Assembly: GCF_003675325.1 (NCBI RefSeq)
Contig: NZ_CP033072.1
Coordinates: 1-64,000 of the forward strand
Length of the DNA stretch: 64,000 bases
Reading direction: 5' to 3'
From: Streptomyces dangxiongensis
GTDB lineage: Bacteria > Actinomycetota > Actinomycetes > Streptomycetales > Streptomycetaceae
Below the pieces are notes generated by a model. That model worked only from the letters and a program-made list of their open reading frames with translations. It made no database searches and had not been told where the DNA came from. How positions within the stretch are numbered: position 1 is the stretch's first letter; each line of letters opens with the position of its first letter. The translations under genes and the position numbers were made by a program. This document shows, piece by piece, positions 11,489 to 21,453 of the stretch.

Positions 11489-12007
11489 TAAGGCCCTGAC
11501 GTGCGAGGAGTCGACCACACAGCGGGACCAATCCAGCCGTGAGGCGGCGTTCAGCTCAGCCAACAGCACCTCGTGCAGGCGCTGCCAGACGCCGGCCTCG
11601 TTCCAGTCCCGCAGCCGACGCCAGCAGGTCATGCTGAGCCGAAGCCCAGCTCCCTGGGCAGGTACTCCCACTGGATCCCGGTGTGCAGCACGTACAGGAT
11701 CCCGCACAGCACCTCGCGGTCCGGCAACGGCTTGCGCCCTGGGTACCGAAAGCGCCGCGTGCGCTGCGGCAGCAGCGGCTCCAGGCGGTTCCACAGCTCA
11801 TCCGACACGATCCACGGCACACTCTCCACACCCGGACCGAACGCCTAACTGCCGTACCAGACACGGGAACCAGGGAGGATCCACCTCATTGTGTTAGCCG
11901 TTGTAAGCGAAGATAGGTTCCCTCACGCCGCGAACGATTCTCGCTCCCCCGCCTGACCAGTCGTACGTGCCCAGGTTGAGATCGCAAAAAACGGTTTCAG
12001 GGACTGA

Positions 12008-12450
12008 TCACGTCGTGCGGTACCAGTCCTCGCCGTCACTGCTGAGCGTGCTGCGCAGGTAGGTCTCAAGAGATGGCGCGATCCAGGTGCGACTGTCTGT
12101 TTCATGGTCCCACACGAAAATTTCGTCGCGGGTGGGGTGCGCACAAAGGCGAACTGATCGCCGCCGCCGTTGTCACCGAAGAACATGAGCGCGTCGAACG
12201 GCATGTACAGGTTGCGGAACTGCTCGTTGCCGCGAAATGACAGGTTTTCTTCCAGGATCTTTTCTGCGGTCCAGATCACCTCGGTGCCATAATTGGCCTC
12301 GATCCCGTCAGTCTCCGTCAGGAGTTCACGCAAAGGAGCGGGGAGTGGCTGACCGAGCTGTTCCTCGATCGCGGTCAGGGCGTCGGGAGTTGCGGGTTCC
12401 TGCAGTTCGATATCGGCATCGGGGAATTCTGAGGCGAGCTCTCGCCACAT
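12008..12450 (-). CDS. SMI1/KNR4 (SUKH) immunity protein, one frameshift
   Basis: Cytoplasmic immunity protein of the SUKH superfamily, about 147 aa. The N-terminus shows ATPDALTAIEEQLGQPLPAPL followed by TDGIEANYG and the acidic FGDNGGGDQFAFV, the typical SUKH core. The frame breaks in a G run at 12134-12137; with one more base it continues RDEIFVWDHETDSRTWIAPS and ends YLRSTL. It starts 26 bp after the RHS toxin stop, on the same strand, with GGAGA at 12459-12463. Its position makes it the likely antidote of the RHS tip toxin. Confidence 0.75.
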
Positions 12451-12476
12451 GAGGGTTTTTCTCCAATACTGTGGGG

Positions 12477-15400
12477 TTATCTGATGCGGGGATTGAACCA
12501 GTGTCCCAGCATATCATCGACTTTGGTGACGTGATTGAGGATCTGCTGCGTGTGGCGGTGGGGTGAGTTCTGTAGAATCGTTCCAGGAGACTCGTATTTC
12601 GCTGAGATGAATTCTGGTTGATGTCACCCTTGGGGATGCCGCGCAAATTTTCAAGGGAGTGTAGTTCGTCCGCTTTGAATAGGCCCGGGTAGCGTTTGAG
12701 GACTTGTTGTTCGATGGCGTGGTGGACGACTACTTTTCCTTTGAGTTCTGGGTGCGCGTTGAAGAAGTTCTGTTGTAGTTGTGGTTGGTTGTGCTTCCGA
12801 CGGACGCTTCTTCTCGTGTGGGGATATTTTGCCCAGTGGGGTTGTTTTGTTGTCCTTGGCGTGTTGCGCCGCTGCCTTGCAGGGGGTCAGGCCCAGGGGG
12901 TCGGCCCAGAGGTGGGGGTTGGGGACGTAGGAGGCCGGGTTGGGGGCGGGTGCCAGGCCTAGTGGGTCGAGGGTGAGGTAGCGGGCGGTTTCGGGGTCGT
13001 AGTGCCGGAAGTGGTTGTAGTGGAGGCCGGTTTCCGGATCGAAGTACTGTCCCGGGAAGCGCAGGGGGGTGTAGGCCGTGCTGTCGACTGTCCATGCTGT
13101 TGCTCCCCACAGCGTGCGCCGCGTCTGCCAGGCGATGTCTCCGCGTTCGTCGACGAGGGCATTGGGGGTGCCGACGAGGTCGGTGATGATGGCGAAGAAG
13201 CGGGCGTCGATTTCGTGCTGGGGAGCGTCGGCGCTGGTGATTCGTTCTGTTTGGGTGATCGGGTGTGGCCCGTGGTGGTCCCAGGTGAGGGTGACGGGGT
13301 TCGGGGCTTGTGCTGAGACGGTGGTCTGTTCGCACAGGGTGGTGCCGTCCCAGGTGAAATCGGTGCGTTCGATGACTGTTTCGCCGTCGGTGGCGAGACG
13401 GATTTGCTGGTGCGGCGGCCGAGCGGGTCGTAGGTGTAGTTCCAGCGGGTGCCGTCTGGGGTGATCACTGAGGTCAGGCGGTCTTCGGTGTCCCATTCGT
13501 AGCGCCAGGTGTCGGGCTTGCGGGACAGTCGGGTCGTTTGCCGCAGGGTGACACGGCCAGTGCGTCGTGTTCGTAGCGGACTGTGCCAGCGTGGGTGAGT
13601 CGGGTGCCGGTGTAGGAACGGGCGCCGGTGGCCTCGTGTCCGGGGTGGCTGGGCGGCCAGGAGGCGGAGGTCTGGTTGCCTGCTTCGTCGTAGGCGTAGG
13701 TCTCCATCCAGTTGGCGGTTGGATGGCGGTGACGCGGCCGGCAGGGTCCAGGGTGATGTGGCGTGGGCCGGTTGAGGGATCGTCGATGTGGGTGAGGTTG
13801 CCGTCGGCGCGGTAGGAGTAGCCGCGCTGTTGGATCGGCTGGTGTCGGCTGCTTGCCGCGATGGTCTGGGCTGTGAGCCGTCGCCGGCGCGGTCCCACTG
13901 GTTCGACCAGTGCAGATTGTTGCCGATGCAGCGGGAGACCTCCCGGCCCACGGCGTCGTAGGTGAATTCGACGGTGCGGCTTGCGGCGATCATCTGTGCC
14001 GGGCGCCTGCTGCGTCGTAGCGCCAGGTGGTGACGGCGGGTCGGGTGTGGTGCGGCTGCTCAGTCGCCCCCACTGGTCATAGCTGAGGAGACGGTACGGC
14101 CGTTGACGGTTTCGGAGCGCAGGCGGCCGAAGCGGTCGCGCAGCAGGGTCAGGGTGCAGTCGGGGCTGGTTGCCCAGGCCAGTTGGTCGGTGAGGTCGTA
14201 GGCGTACTCGGTGATGGCCCTGGACGTCCTTGCGGGTGACCTGGCCCAGGAAGTTCCGTTGGTAACGGATGACCTGTCCCATCGCGTCGGTCCGCGATTG
14301 CAGGTTGCCCGCCGCGTCGTGGGTGTAGGCGAGGCGGCGACCGTCGAAGTCTGTCTCGGCTGCCAGATTGCCCGCGGCGTCGTACTCGTATCTCCACGTC
14401 AGACCCGCCGGGTTGACGACGCCGGTCAGCGGAGCTCGTGTCGGGAGGAACCATAGCGGCCGCCGTCCGGCCCGGTGCGTGCCAGGAGCAGGTCGAAGTG
14501 CGTGTACTCGTAGCGTGAGACGCCTCCAAGGGGTCGGTGTGGCTGGTGCAGTTGCCTTCGCCGTCGTAGGTCCAGGACTCCACGGTGCCGTCGGGGGCGG
14601 TGTAGCGGGCGAGGTGGCCTTCGGGGGTCCATTCCATCGCTGCCACGGCTCCCGCGGGTCAGTGACAGCGGTGATACGCCCGAAGGCGTCGTGCTGGTAG
14701 CGGGTCACGGCGCCGAGCGGGTCTGTCACCGTGACGGGCAGGCGGCGGGGTTGGTGTCGATGGTGGGGTGTTGCCCATCGGGTCGGTGACCGCGGTGAGG
14801 CGTCCCGCCTCGTCATAGGCGTAGTGGGTGGTCTGTGCTGGGGTTGGTGTCCGATGTGCAGTTGCCGCGTTCGTCGTAGGTTCGCCGGATCAGGGTGCGT
14901 CGGGTTGACCACCTCAGGGGCAGGCCGAGGTGGTTGTACTCGGCGCGTGCCACATGTCCGTCGGGACGGGTCACGGTGATGAGCCGGCCGGGTCGTACTC
15001 GAGGTCATGGTGTGGCCGAGCGGGTCGGTGTGCTCCAGCAGGGTGTGACGGTCGCGTACGAAGCGGGTGACGTCCCCAGGGGGTCGATGCGGGCGATCAC
15101 CTGGTCGCGGTCGTTCATCACGAAGCGCGTGTCGTGGCCGAACGAGTCGGTGATCGTGGTGGTGTGCTGCCCTTCCTGCTCCTCGGTGTAGGTGAAGACC
15201 GAGCGTTCGTGTCCAGCTTCCCCGGACTGGTAGGTGCAGCGGTCTTGCTCGTCGTAGGCGTAGGTGAAGGTGCGGCCGTTGGTGTCGGTCCAGGACACGA
15301 TCCGACCGCGTTCGTCGTATCCGAACCGTGTGGGGATGCCGCTGGATTTGACGACGTCGGTCAGATGCCCGTCGGCGGAGTAGCCGTAACGCACAAGTTC

Positions 15401-17171
15401 CTGGTCGCCGCTGTCTGCTGCCGCGCCGGCAAGGGCGAGCGCGCGGATGCGTCCTGCCGAGCTGTGGAGGACAAGGCGGTAGCCGCCGCTGTGTGCCAGG
15501 GCACGGGGAGCACCGTGCTCGTCGTACTCGAACTGGATCCAGCTGCCGTTGCGGTCGTCGATCTGGTCCAGCACCGCGAGGTCGTCGCCGGCGTCGGCGA
15601 AGTGCCATCGTCGTCCGCTCTCGGGGTCGATGAGCAGGTAGCCGTCGTCGGTGCGATCCAGTGACCAGCGTGCGCTGCCGTGCCGTGGCAGGGTCGGCAC
15701 ACCTGGGGCGGGGTGGGGGTAGGTCAGCAGGAGGCCGTCTTCCCCGATGAACACGACTCCTTCAGCGTCGATTTCCAGGCGCTGGTCGATGGTCGAGGAC
15801 CAGGTGGGGCCGAACCAGCGGCCCGAGCGGTAGACCGAGGAGAACTCTCGCTTGAAGACGAGTGGGAGTCCGGCTGCAAGCTCGATGTCTGTTTGGGAGA
15901 GCAGCACGCTGCCGGTGGCGACGTCTACGGGGTCTTCTTCGCACGTCAGCTCACCGGGTTGCCGTGAGGTGGCGTGCGGACGCTCTTCCGCTGCTTCGCG
16001 GGCTCCACGGCGCGCGGCGTTCTCGGCGCCTTCCTCCAGCCCTTCCTTGGCGGCCGTCTTCAGGCCGAGTCGCAGTCCGCCGCGTGCCAGGCCTGCACCC
16101 TTGGTGCCGATGAGTTCGGGGATGAGACGGCCGATGAACTCGGAAGGGTCCTTCTTGAAGCCGTCCACCGCGGTCTGGACGACCCGCTCGGGATGCGAGG
16201 CCGTGGAGACCAGGCCGGACAGCGTCATGCTGACGTTCTGCAGGTAGGCAGCCGGATGGGTGAGGTTGTAGGGGTCGGTCGGGTTCAGGCCGCGGACGAA
16301 GTTGACCAGGCCCGCAGTGCCCTTCAGAGCGCCGCCGACGACGTGTGTGAGTTCCGTGTTGACCGCCTGGTAGCCGTCGGCAAGATCGCGGCCGATCCGG
16401 GACAGCGGCGGCGGCTCGGCGGGGGCGTGCGCGAGCGCGGCCCTGACCTTGGCTTCCGCCTGGGATGCGGCGGTGTTGCGCTGCTTGCGAGCCTCGGCGA
16501 GCTTGTGGACGGCGGCCTTGACGTCGGTCTTGCCCGCCTCCATGTCCTGCTTCGGCTTCGGTCCCGGGTCGTCGCCCGCGCGGGCCTTGGCGTTGTAGGC
16601 CTCGGCCTTGGTCTGGTAGTCGTCGGCTGCGGCCTTGGCCGCCTTCACGCCCTTCTTGTAGAGCTCCACGGCCTCCTTCGCCTGGGCTTGCGCCCATTTG
16701 ACGGTGTCCGCGTACGACTCCAGGGCTCCCGCTGCTGCGGTGCACGCCTCGGCTGCCTGCGCCCACTTGGTCGGGTGCACGCCGAGCTTCCCGGAAGGCG
16801 TCACCGCCCTCGCCCTGCCAGCCTGAGGAGTCGACCTTCCTCAGACCCTGGCTGACCTTGTCGAAGGCGCCGTGGAAGTCCTTCAGGTGCTTTGCGCTCT
16901 CGCGGATCTTCTCCGGATTGCCGTGGACCAGCTCGTTCGGCTCCTCGGTCTGGCCGAGCTGCTGCTCGCCGGGAGTGGCGCCCAGGTCGGAGGCGACCTC
17001 GTCGCCCCAGTCCTCCACGTTGTCGGCCCAGTCGTGCGCACCGACGTGATCCAAGGCCCCGCCGAGCTTGTCCGTGCCGTAGTCGACGGCCTCGCCGACC
17101 TTCTTCTTGCCCTCGTCGTAGAGGTGTTCGGCTCCGCCCAGGAGGGAGTTTGTTATGTCTCCGAGGCCCAT
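12477..17171 (-). CDS. RHS/YD-repeat polymorphic toxin with WXG-like N-terminus and HNH-like tip, frameshifted
   Basis: Very large secreted toxin, about 1,560 aa. Order: an N-terminal WXG100-like helical segment (IRESAKHLKDFHGAFDKVSQ, SSGWQGEGGDAF); a helical spacer; a DUF6531-type start of the RHS cage (EEDPVDVATGSVLLSQTDI, FKREFSSVYRSGRWFG); many YD repeats (GRRLAYTHDAAGNLQSRTD and similar); the RHS core end (FPGQYFDPETGLHYNHFRHY, YLTLDPLGL); and a C-terminal tip of about 130 aa with KVVVHHAIEQQVLKRYPGLF and HSLENLRGIPKGDIN, resembling HNH/EndoVII-type nuclease toxins. The frame breaks near 16800, many times between 12960 and 15070, and twice in the tip. The ATG overlaps the upstream stop (TGATG, 17169-17173). 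The WXG-like partner suggests a type VII-like export route. Confidence 0.8.
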
Positions 17172-17819
17172 CAGCCTTCACCGCCCTGCTGTTCGGCCGC
17201 CTTGGCGCGGGCTTCCGGGGAGGGGCCGAAGGTGTCGTCGAGGAACTTGTTGTACTCCTTGTCGGAGACTCCGCCGGCGCTGTGCAGGTCTTGCGGGTCC
17301 AGGCCAGGCAGGGCCGATGGTGTGGGAGGTCATGACGTCCCGGCCGGCGTCCTTCCAGCCCTGCTCGCTGTTGGCCAGTGCCTGGTCGAAAGACTTCTTG
17401 CTGTAGTCGACGCTCATACCGGACTTGGCGATGTCGCCCCAGCCCATCTTCTCCACGTCCTCCTCGGAGGCGTAGGGATTGCCGACGGCCGAGTTCGCGA
17501 CGACTTTGAAACTTCCCTCGATGTACTTATCGGTCTCGTAGTACGTGCCCGCCGACAGGCCCGTCTTGACTGCGAAGCCGTTTCCCTCGTTGATCAGCGA
17601 GCGTACGCCCCACTCCCATCGCTCGCAGAACGACTTGAACTCCCCCGTCAGGCCCTCGTGCCCCAACTCGAGACCGGACAGGGCGATGTCGCCGAAACCA
17701 CGCCCCGCCCCAGCCTCCCCGACCATGCCGAGTTCCTTCAGCTCGCCCAGCGCCTCGGTCAGCCCCTTGGCGATCAGGGCCAGCCCCTCCGCCTTCAGGT
17801 CCTTGCCGCCCCCGGTCAT
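17171..17819 (-). CDS. WXG100/ESX-like secretion partner of the RHS toxin, one frameshift
   Basis: About 215 aa, no signal peptide, mostly helical (LKAEGLALIAKGLTEALGEL, FKSFCERWEWGVRSL). It looks like the helical hairpin proteins encoded just before type VII-type or RHS toxins in actinobacteria. One shift near 17310 separates HTIGPA from LHSAGGVSDKEYNKFLDDTF; the latter frame ends one base inside the RHS start. It overlaps the upstream gene by ATGA (17816-17819). Role as an export chaperone or targeting partner is inferred from position and fold pattern only. Confidence 0.55.
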
Positions 17820-18403
17820 TCCGCCTCCCCCGTCCCGCTGGCGAAGTCAACCGCCACCTCGTCCGGCACGATCCCGCGCACCGGCGGAAACACCATGCCC
17901 TCCTCCCCGTCCGCGCAATCCAGCGCCACCCCGCACGGCACCCCGGCCGCCGGCACCGCCACATCCAGCAGACGCGCCCCGAGGACCGTCTGGTACGACC
18001 ACTCACGCGCCGCCTCACCACGCGCGACCGCGTAACGGGCCAGCGCCTGCACGTCGGAGAACGCCAGGATGAACCGGACACCGCCCAAATCCGCGGTCAG
18101 CAGGCCTCGCTCACCTTCCGGGCCCGGCCCGTCACCGAGCGGCACCAGGACAGGGGTGCGGCGGAACTCACCGAGCAGAGCGGCGAACTCCCGTCTGCGC
18201 GTCTCAGCCCCTGCATCTTCGCGATCGGATTCCTGAGTGTGTACCGGCGGCTGTTCGTCAGGTCTTCCATCTTCGAGATCGTGTTTCCCTGAAGACGCCT
18301 GCATCTCTCGAGCGGTTGGCGACGTCGTCATCTCCGCGTAGTCAGCGATGCGTGACCGTGGAATCTGCTGCGGCCAATCGGCCGCGCCCCCGTGCTCAGA
18401 CAT
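17816..18403 (-). CDS. SseB-like protein, first gene of the RHS operon
   Basis: Soluble protein of about 195 aa. The C-terminal half (RRREFAALLGEFRRTPVLVP, LGGVRFILAFSDVQALARYA) matches the SseB N-terminal-like domain found near actinobacterial secretion and toxin operons. The first 60 residues are low-complexity and acidic. ATG 18403 (MSEHGGAADW) is chosen because the sequence before it is not protein-like; an internal ATG (MTTSPTAREM) at about 18331 is possible. It ends with a 4-bp overlap with the WXG-like gene, giving a coupled operon SseB-WXG-RHS followed by SMI1. Biochemical role unknown. Confidence 0.55.
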   Translation of the reverse strand: MSEHGGAADWPQQIPRSRIADYAEMTTSPTAREMQASSGKHDLEDGRPDEQPPVHTQESDREDAGAETRRREFAALLGEFRRTPVLVPLGDGPGPEGERGLLTADLGGVRFILAFSDVQALARYAVARGEAAREWSYQTVLGARLLDVAVPAAGVPCGVALDCADGEEGMVFPPVRGIVPDEVAVDFASGTGEAE

Positions 18404-18566
18404 GCAGCCATCATCACAACTCCGCACAGCGAGCAGCAAACAAGCCATGGACGCGAGCGGCGGGCGCGGCCGTCAGCTCGACCGCAGGATTGCGGTATCG
18501 CAGGATCAGGGCCACGCCCCGGGCACCGAGCCGACAACCGGGCCGGCGCGAGACAAGAAACCGTGT

Positions 18567-18840
18567 CGCAGAGCGCAGGCCAGGTCGGGCCGCCCCGGGA
18601 AGGGAGCGCCGCGAGGGCGGGAAGCCGGCCACGCGTGCGCCGATCGGCGAAGCCGGCCGTGCCGGAGTTGATCGTCGAACTCAGCATCGGGGCCGGCCGC
18701 CCCTCCAACTCCACCGCGGCGACTGCTACACGGCGGGCAAGCGACGCCGGGCCGTCGACCGGGAGGAGGCACGGCGGCTGCTCGCCGACGGCACCAGCGC
18801 CTGCACGCACTGCCGCCCCGACACCGGCCGCAGCGTCACG
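18567..18840 (+). pseudogene. DUF6233-family remnant
   Basis: C-terminal part of a DUF6233 protein: IGAGRPPLQLHRGDCYTAGK followed by RAVDREEARRLLADG and ACTHCRPDT, across one frame change near 18700. DUF6233 proteins are small Streptomyces proteins of unknown function, often in many copies. The N-terminal region is not recognisable, so I call it a decayed copy. The rest of 18404-19020 shows no other gene. Confidence 0.55.
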
Positions 18841-19017
18841 CCGGCCGGCACGCTCGGTCCCGGGACGGGATCCGGGCGGCGATCTCCCTCGCCCAGCGGC
18901 CGGCCACCGAAGCATCTGATCCGCTCCCGGCAGCAGCCTGCCGCAGCCAGTCCAGCCAGTCGTGCGCCTCCGACTAGGTCAGCAACGGCAGCCGCTCCCC
19001 CGTTCCTCCCACCGGCA

Positions 19018-19933
19018 CTAGAGCGTGTCTCTTTGGTGGGTTCATCAGTTGATCGGATGTGCCTGTCCGATTAGTGATCACTGATGCGATGTGGGACCGG
19101 ATCGAGCCGCTGATGCCGGCCGATCCGGTCCGCGGACGGCGGTGGGCCGACCACCGCCGCACGCTCGAGGCCATCGCGTGGAAGTACCGCACCAACTTCG
19201 CCCTGGCGGGACCTGCCCGACGAGCTGGGCTCGTTCCAGACCGCTCACAAACGGCTGATCAGGTGGGCCGTCGACGGCACGTGGGAGAAGATCCTCGCCG
19301 CCTCGCGGCAGCCGATGCCGTGGACGACATCGGCTGGACGGTGTCGGTCGACTCCACCGTCGTCAGGGCCCACCAGCACGCCGCCGGAGCACTCAAAAGG
19401 GGGCCGAAGGCCGAGGCGAGCCGGCCGACCACGCACTCGGACGCTCCCGCGGCGGGCTGAGCACCAAGATCCACCTGGCGGCAGACGGCCATGCACGGCC
19501 CCTGGCTCTGGCCGTCACCGGGGGCCAGGCCGGTGACGCACCCGCCTTCGAGACGGTCATGGCCCGCATCCGGGTGCCGAAAACCGGCCCCGGCCGCCCC
19601 CGGACCCGCCCTGCCATGGTCCTGGCCGACCGCGCCTATTCATCCCGCGCGATCCGCGGCCACCTACGCCGCCGCCAGATCCGCGCGGTCATCCCGCAGC
19701 CGTCCGACCAGATCCGCCACCGCCTGCGACGGGGCCGCCAAGGGGGGCGCCCGCCCGGCTTCGACAGCGAGGCGTACAAGCAGCGCAACACCGTCGAGCG
19801 GTGCATCAGCCGCCTCAAACAGTGGCGCGGCCTGGCCACACGAACCGACAAACTCGCCATCGCCTACCAGGCCGCACTCCACCTCGCCGCCATCCTCATC
19901 TGGGCACGACGCTGACCAAAGAGACAGAACCTA
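19018..19933. mobile_element. IS5-family element with CTA target duplication
   Basis: The element spans 19021-19930 (910 bp). Inverted repeats share TGTCTCTTTGGT near each end. A direct CTA repeat lies at 19018-19020 and 19931-19933, so the insertion footprint is clean and probably recent. The DUF6233 remnant is on its left and the HNH gene end on its right. Confidence 0.8.
19059..19915 (+). CDS. IS5-family transposase, frameshifted
   Basis: DDE transposase of about 285 aa. The N-terminal DUF4096-type domain begins VITDAMWDRIEPLMPADP, followed by PWRDLPDELGSFQTAHKRL. Catalytic residues are seen in SVDSTVVRAHQHAAG, MVLADRAYSSRA and KQRNTVERCISRLKQWRG. Frames change near 19200, 19310 and 19395. 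The last lies at an AAAAGGGGG run (19394-19402), which could be a programmed slippery site; the others look like base-call losses. It fills the element bounded by the CTA repeats. Confidence 0.75.
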
Positions 19934-19940
19934 GCCCGGG

Positions 19941-20603
19941 TCAGCGGGCCGGTGTGACCGTGACGGGAACGTTCGGACAGCGGCTGAGCACGTCCGCGAG
20001 GGCGGCGTGTTCGGCGATGTCGATACTCAATCCCCAGCGCATCTTGTCGGCCACCCAGTCGGTGACGTACTGGCACCGGTAGCCGATGGTCGGCGGCAGC
20101 CAAGTGCTGGGGTCCTGGTCGGCCTTGGACCGGTTCGAGGCGGCCGACACCGCGATCAGTGCGCGGTCGTCACCGAGGTCGTTGGCATAGGCCTCACGTT
20201 TCTTCGCCGTCCAGACGGAGGCGCCGGAGTCCCAGGCCTCGGCGAGCGGGACCAGGTGGTCGATGTCCACACCGCTCGGTCCCTGGATGTAGCGGCCGTC
20301 GTAGGGCGAATACCACTCACCCCCGCCCAGGGCACAGCGCGGGCCCTGCGTCGGGGCGATGACGGCTTCGGCCTTGAGCACCTCGGCGCGGGTGTTGCAG
20401 CCGTCCCTGTCGGCGTCGACCCAGTGCCGGAACTTGGAGCGCTCGTAGCCGGTGCGGTCCTCGGCGTGGAGGGGCAACTGGGCGAGGGCGTCCCGTACGG
20501 GCAGAGTGACGCGGTCGGCGGGCGCGGCGGCAGCCGGGGCGGCGTGCGCGGTCGCGGAGAGGAGGAGGGCGGCGAGCACGGCGGCGGATCGGGTGAAGCG
20601 CAC
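19941..20603 (-). CDS. Secreted HNH-family endonuclease
   Basis: Intact protein of 221 aa. GTG 20603 begins a clear Sec signal peptide (FTRSAAVLAALLLSATAHA, then AAPAAAA), so the enzyme is exported. The body is the GmrSD-like HNH (DUF1524) family common in Streptomyces: WVDADRDGCNTRAEVL, the HNH core GVDIDHLVPLAEAWDSGA, and SAASNRSKADQDPSTWLPP with the Asn/Lys motif. A longer in-frame start at 20726 would bury the signal peptide and is rejected. Likely role: degrading extracellular DNA or nutrient scavenging. It is monocistronic. Confidence 0.85.
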   Translation of the reverse strand: MRFTRSAAVLAALLLSATAHAAPAAAAPADRVTLPVRDALAQLPLHAEDRTGYERSKFRHWVDADRDGCNTRAEVLKAEAVIAPTQGPRCALGGGEWYSPYDGRYIQGPSGVDIDHLVPLAEAWDSGASVWTAKKREAYANDLGDDRALIAVSAASNRSKADQDPSTWLPPTIGYRCQYVTDWVADKMRWGLSIDIAEHAALADVLSRCPNVPVTVTPAR

Positions 20604-20747
20604 GGGCGGGAGTCCTCTCGAAGAACACGGAAAGGCCGTGATCTTCGTAGCGGCTCCCGCAAGGGACCCGCCCGGGAACCGGGAGCGGTCTACCCGATCG
20701 GGGGTTAAGTCGGATCGTCGGCACATGCCGCGGGCCGCTCAGGATCC

Positions 20748-20935
20748 GTGTCCGTGGCAGAGGTTCCCGATGAGCTGATCGCGCTGGAACGGTTCGCCGA
20801 GGGCGAGCGGGTCAAGCTCGCCGGCCTCGCCGGTGAGGGGTACGACGCCCAGTGGCGCCGCTGACGCGAGGCCTCCGAGACGGTGCAGACGGCCGTCACC
20901 GTGCACGCCGAGGCGGCCGGGGCCGGTGCCGCACG
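20748..20935 (+). pseudogene. Small conserved Streptomyces protein gene with in-frame TGA
   Basis: GTG 20748 follows AGGA at 20741-20744. It gives VPDELIALERFAEGERVKLA and GEGYDAQWRR, then TGA at 20862-20864, then continues in frame as REASETVQTAVTVHAEAAG. In related small Streptomyces proteins the position after the Arg pair is a Trp (TGG), as far as I recall, so this is a G-to-A nonsense change rather than an indel. The end past about 20935 is uncertain. Function unknown. Between here and 21453 I see no convincing gene. Confidence 0.45.
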
Positions 20936-21453
20936 AGTTCTACCGGTCCGCCGACGTCGATGCACTGCCCGCCGCGCACCGCGAGGTCGACTGGGAGCAG
21001 CTGCCCACGGTGGAGAGAGACCGGCGCTCCCTGCTTGCCGCGCTGGTGAAGCAGGCCGCCTCGGCCTGCCCCTCGTGTCCGGTGGGAGGGGTGACGTCGC
21101 CGTACGGTCGACGACAACAGCACGGTAGTCCGGCGGGGTGGACGAAGGCGGGCACAAGGTGGTGCCGGCGTCCCGGGGGGGCCGTGACAGGCGGGGCAGG
21201 GACGACTCCGCCGGTCCCTCTCGGTGTGGGTTGACGTCCTGCTCGGCCTGGCCGGGGACACGTCCTTCTGGCCCGTTCAAGAGCCGCGCGGACCACCTGC
21301 TACACCGAGATTCCCCGGAGTGGGCTACAGGTCGTTGAAACCGCTATAAACTCCCCGCTGCACTCGTTCAACTCAAAGACATCTCAGGGGGCTAAGAAGT
21401 CAAGCTGCCCGTGTTTCATGAGGGCGAACGATGCCATGGTGGTGTGTTCTTGG

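Larger units (their letters stand above)
10155..11829 (-). pseudogene. IS5-family transposase, split by an inner IS and frameshifted
   Basis: DDE transposase of the outer IS. The N-terminal part (start ATG 11829, MESVPWIVSDELWNRLEPLL) is the DUF4096-type DNA-binding domain. After a one-base loss near 11640 it continues as MTCWRRLRDWNEAGVWQRL and DSSHVRA, then is interrupted at 11491 by the inner IS. It resumes at 10623 with KGG and continues through SKHHLITDGHGTP, LFADRGYDHDIYR and YRWVIERTFAWLHGFRRL. All three catalytic residues exist, but the gene cannot be read through. Confidence 0.75.
10144..11908. mobile_element. IS5-family element (outer), interrupted by a second IS
   Basis: Perfect 24-bp inverted repeats sit at 10144-10167 and 11885-11908 (each inner end reads toward CACAATGAG). 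Without the 862-bp element inside it and that element's duplicated TAA, the outer IS is about 900 bp, a normal IS5 size. I could not define a clean target duplication: the flanking CTTA/TAAG is inverted, so it may belong to the repeat. Confidence 0.75.

Noticed and set aside
18670..19074. A longer reading of the DUF6233 remnant through the IS left end
   Set aside because: The homology stops at about 18840, and the IS with its CTA repeat begins at 19021, so the extension is accidental.
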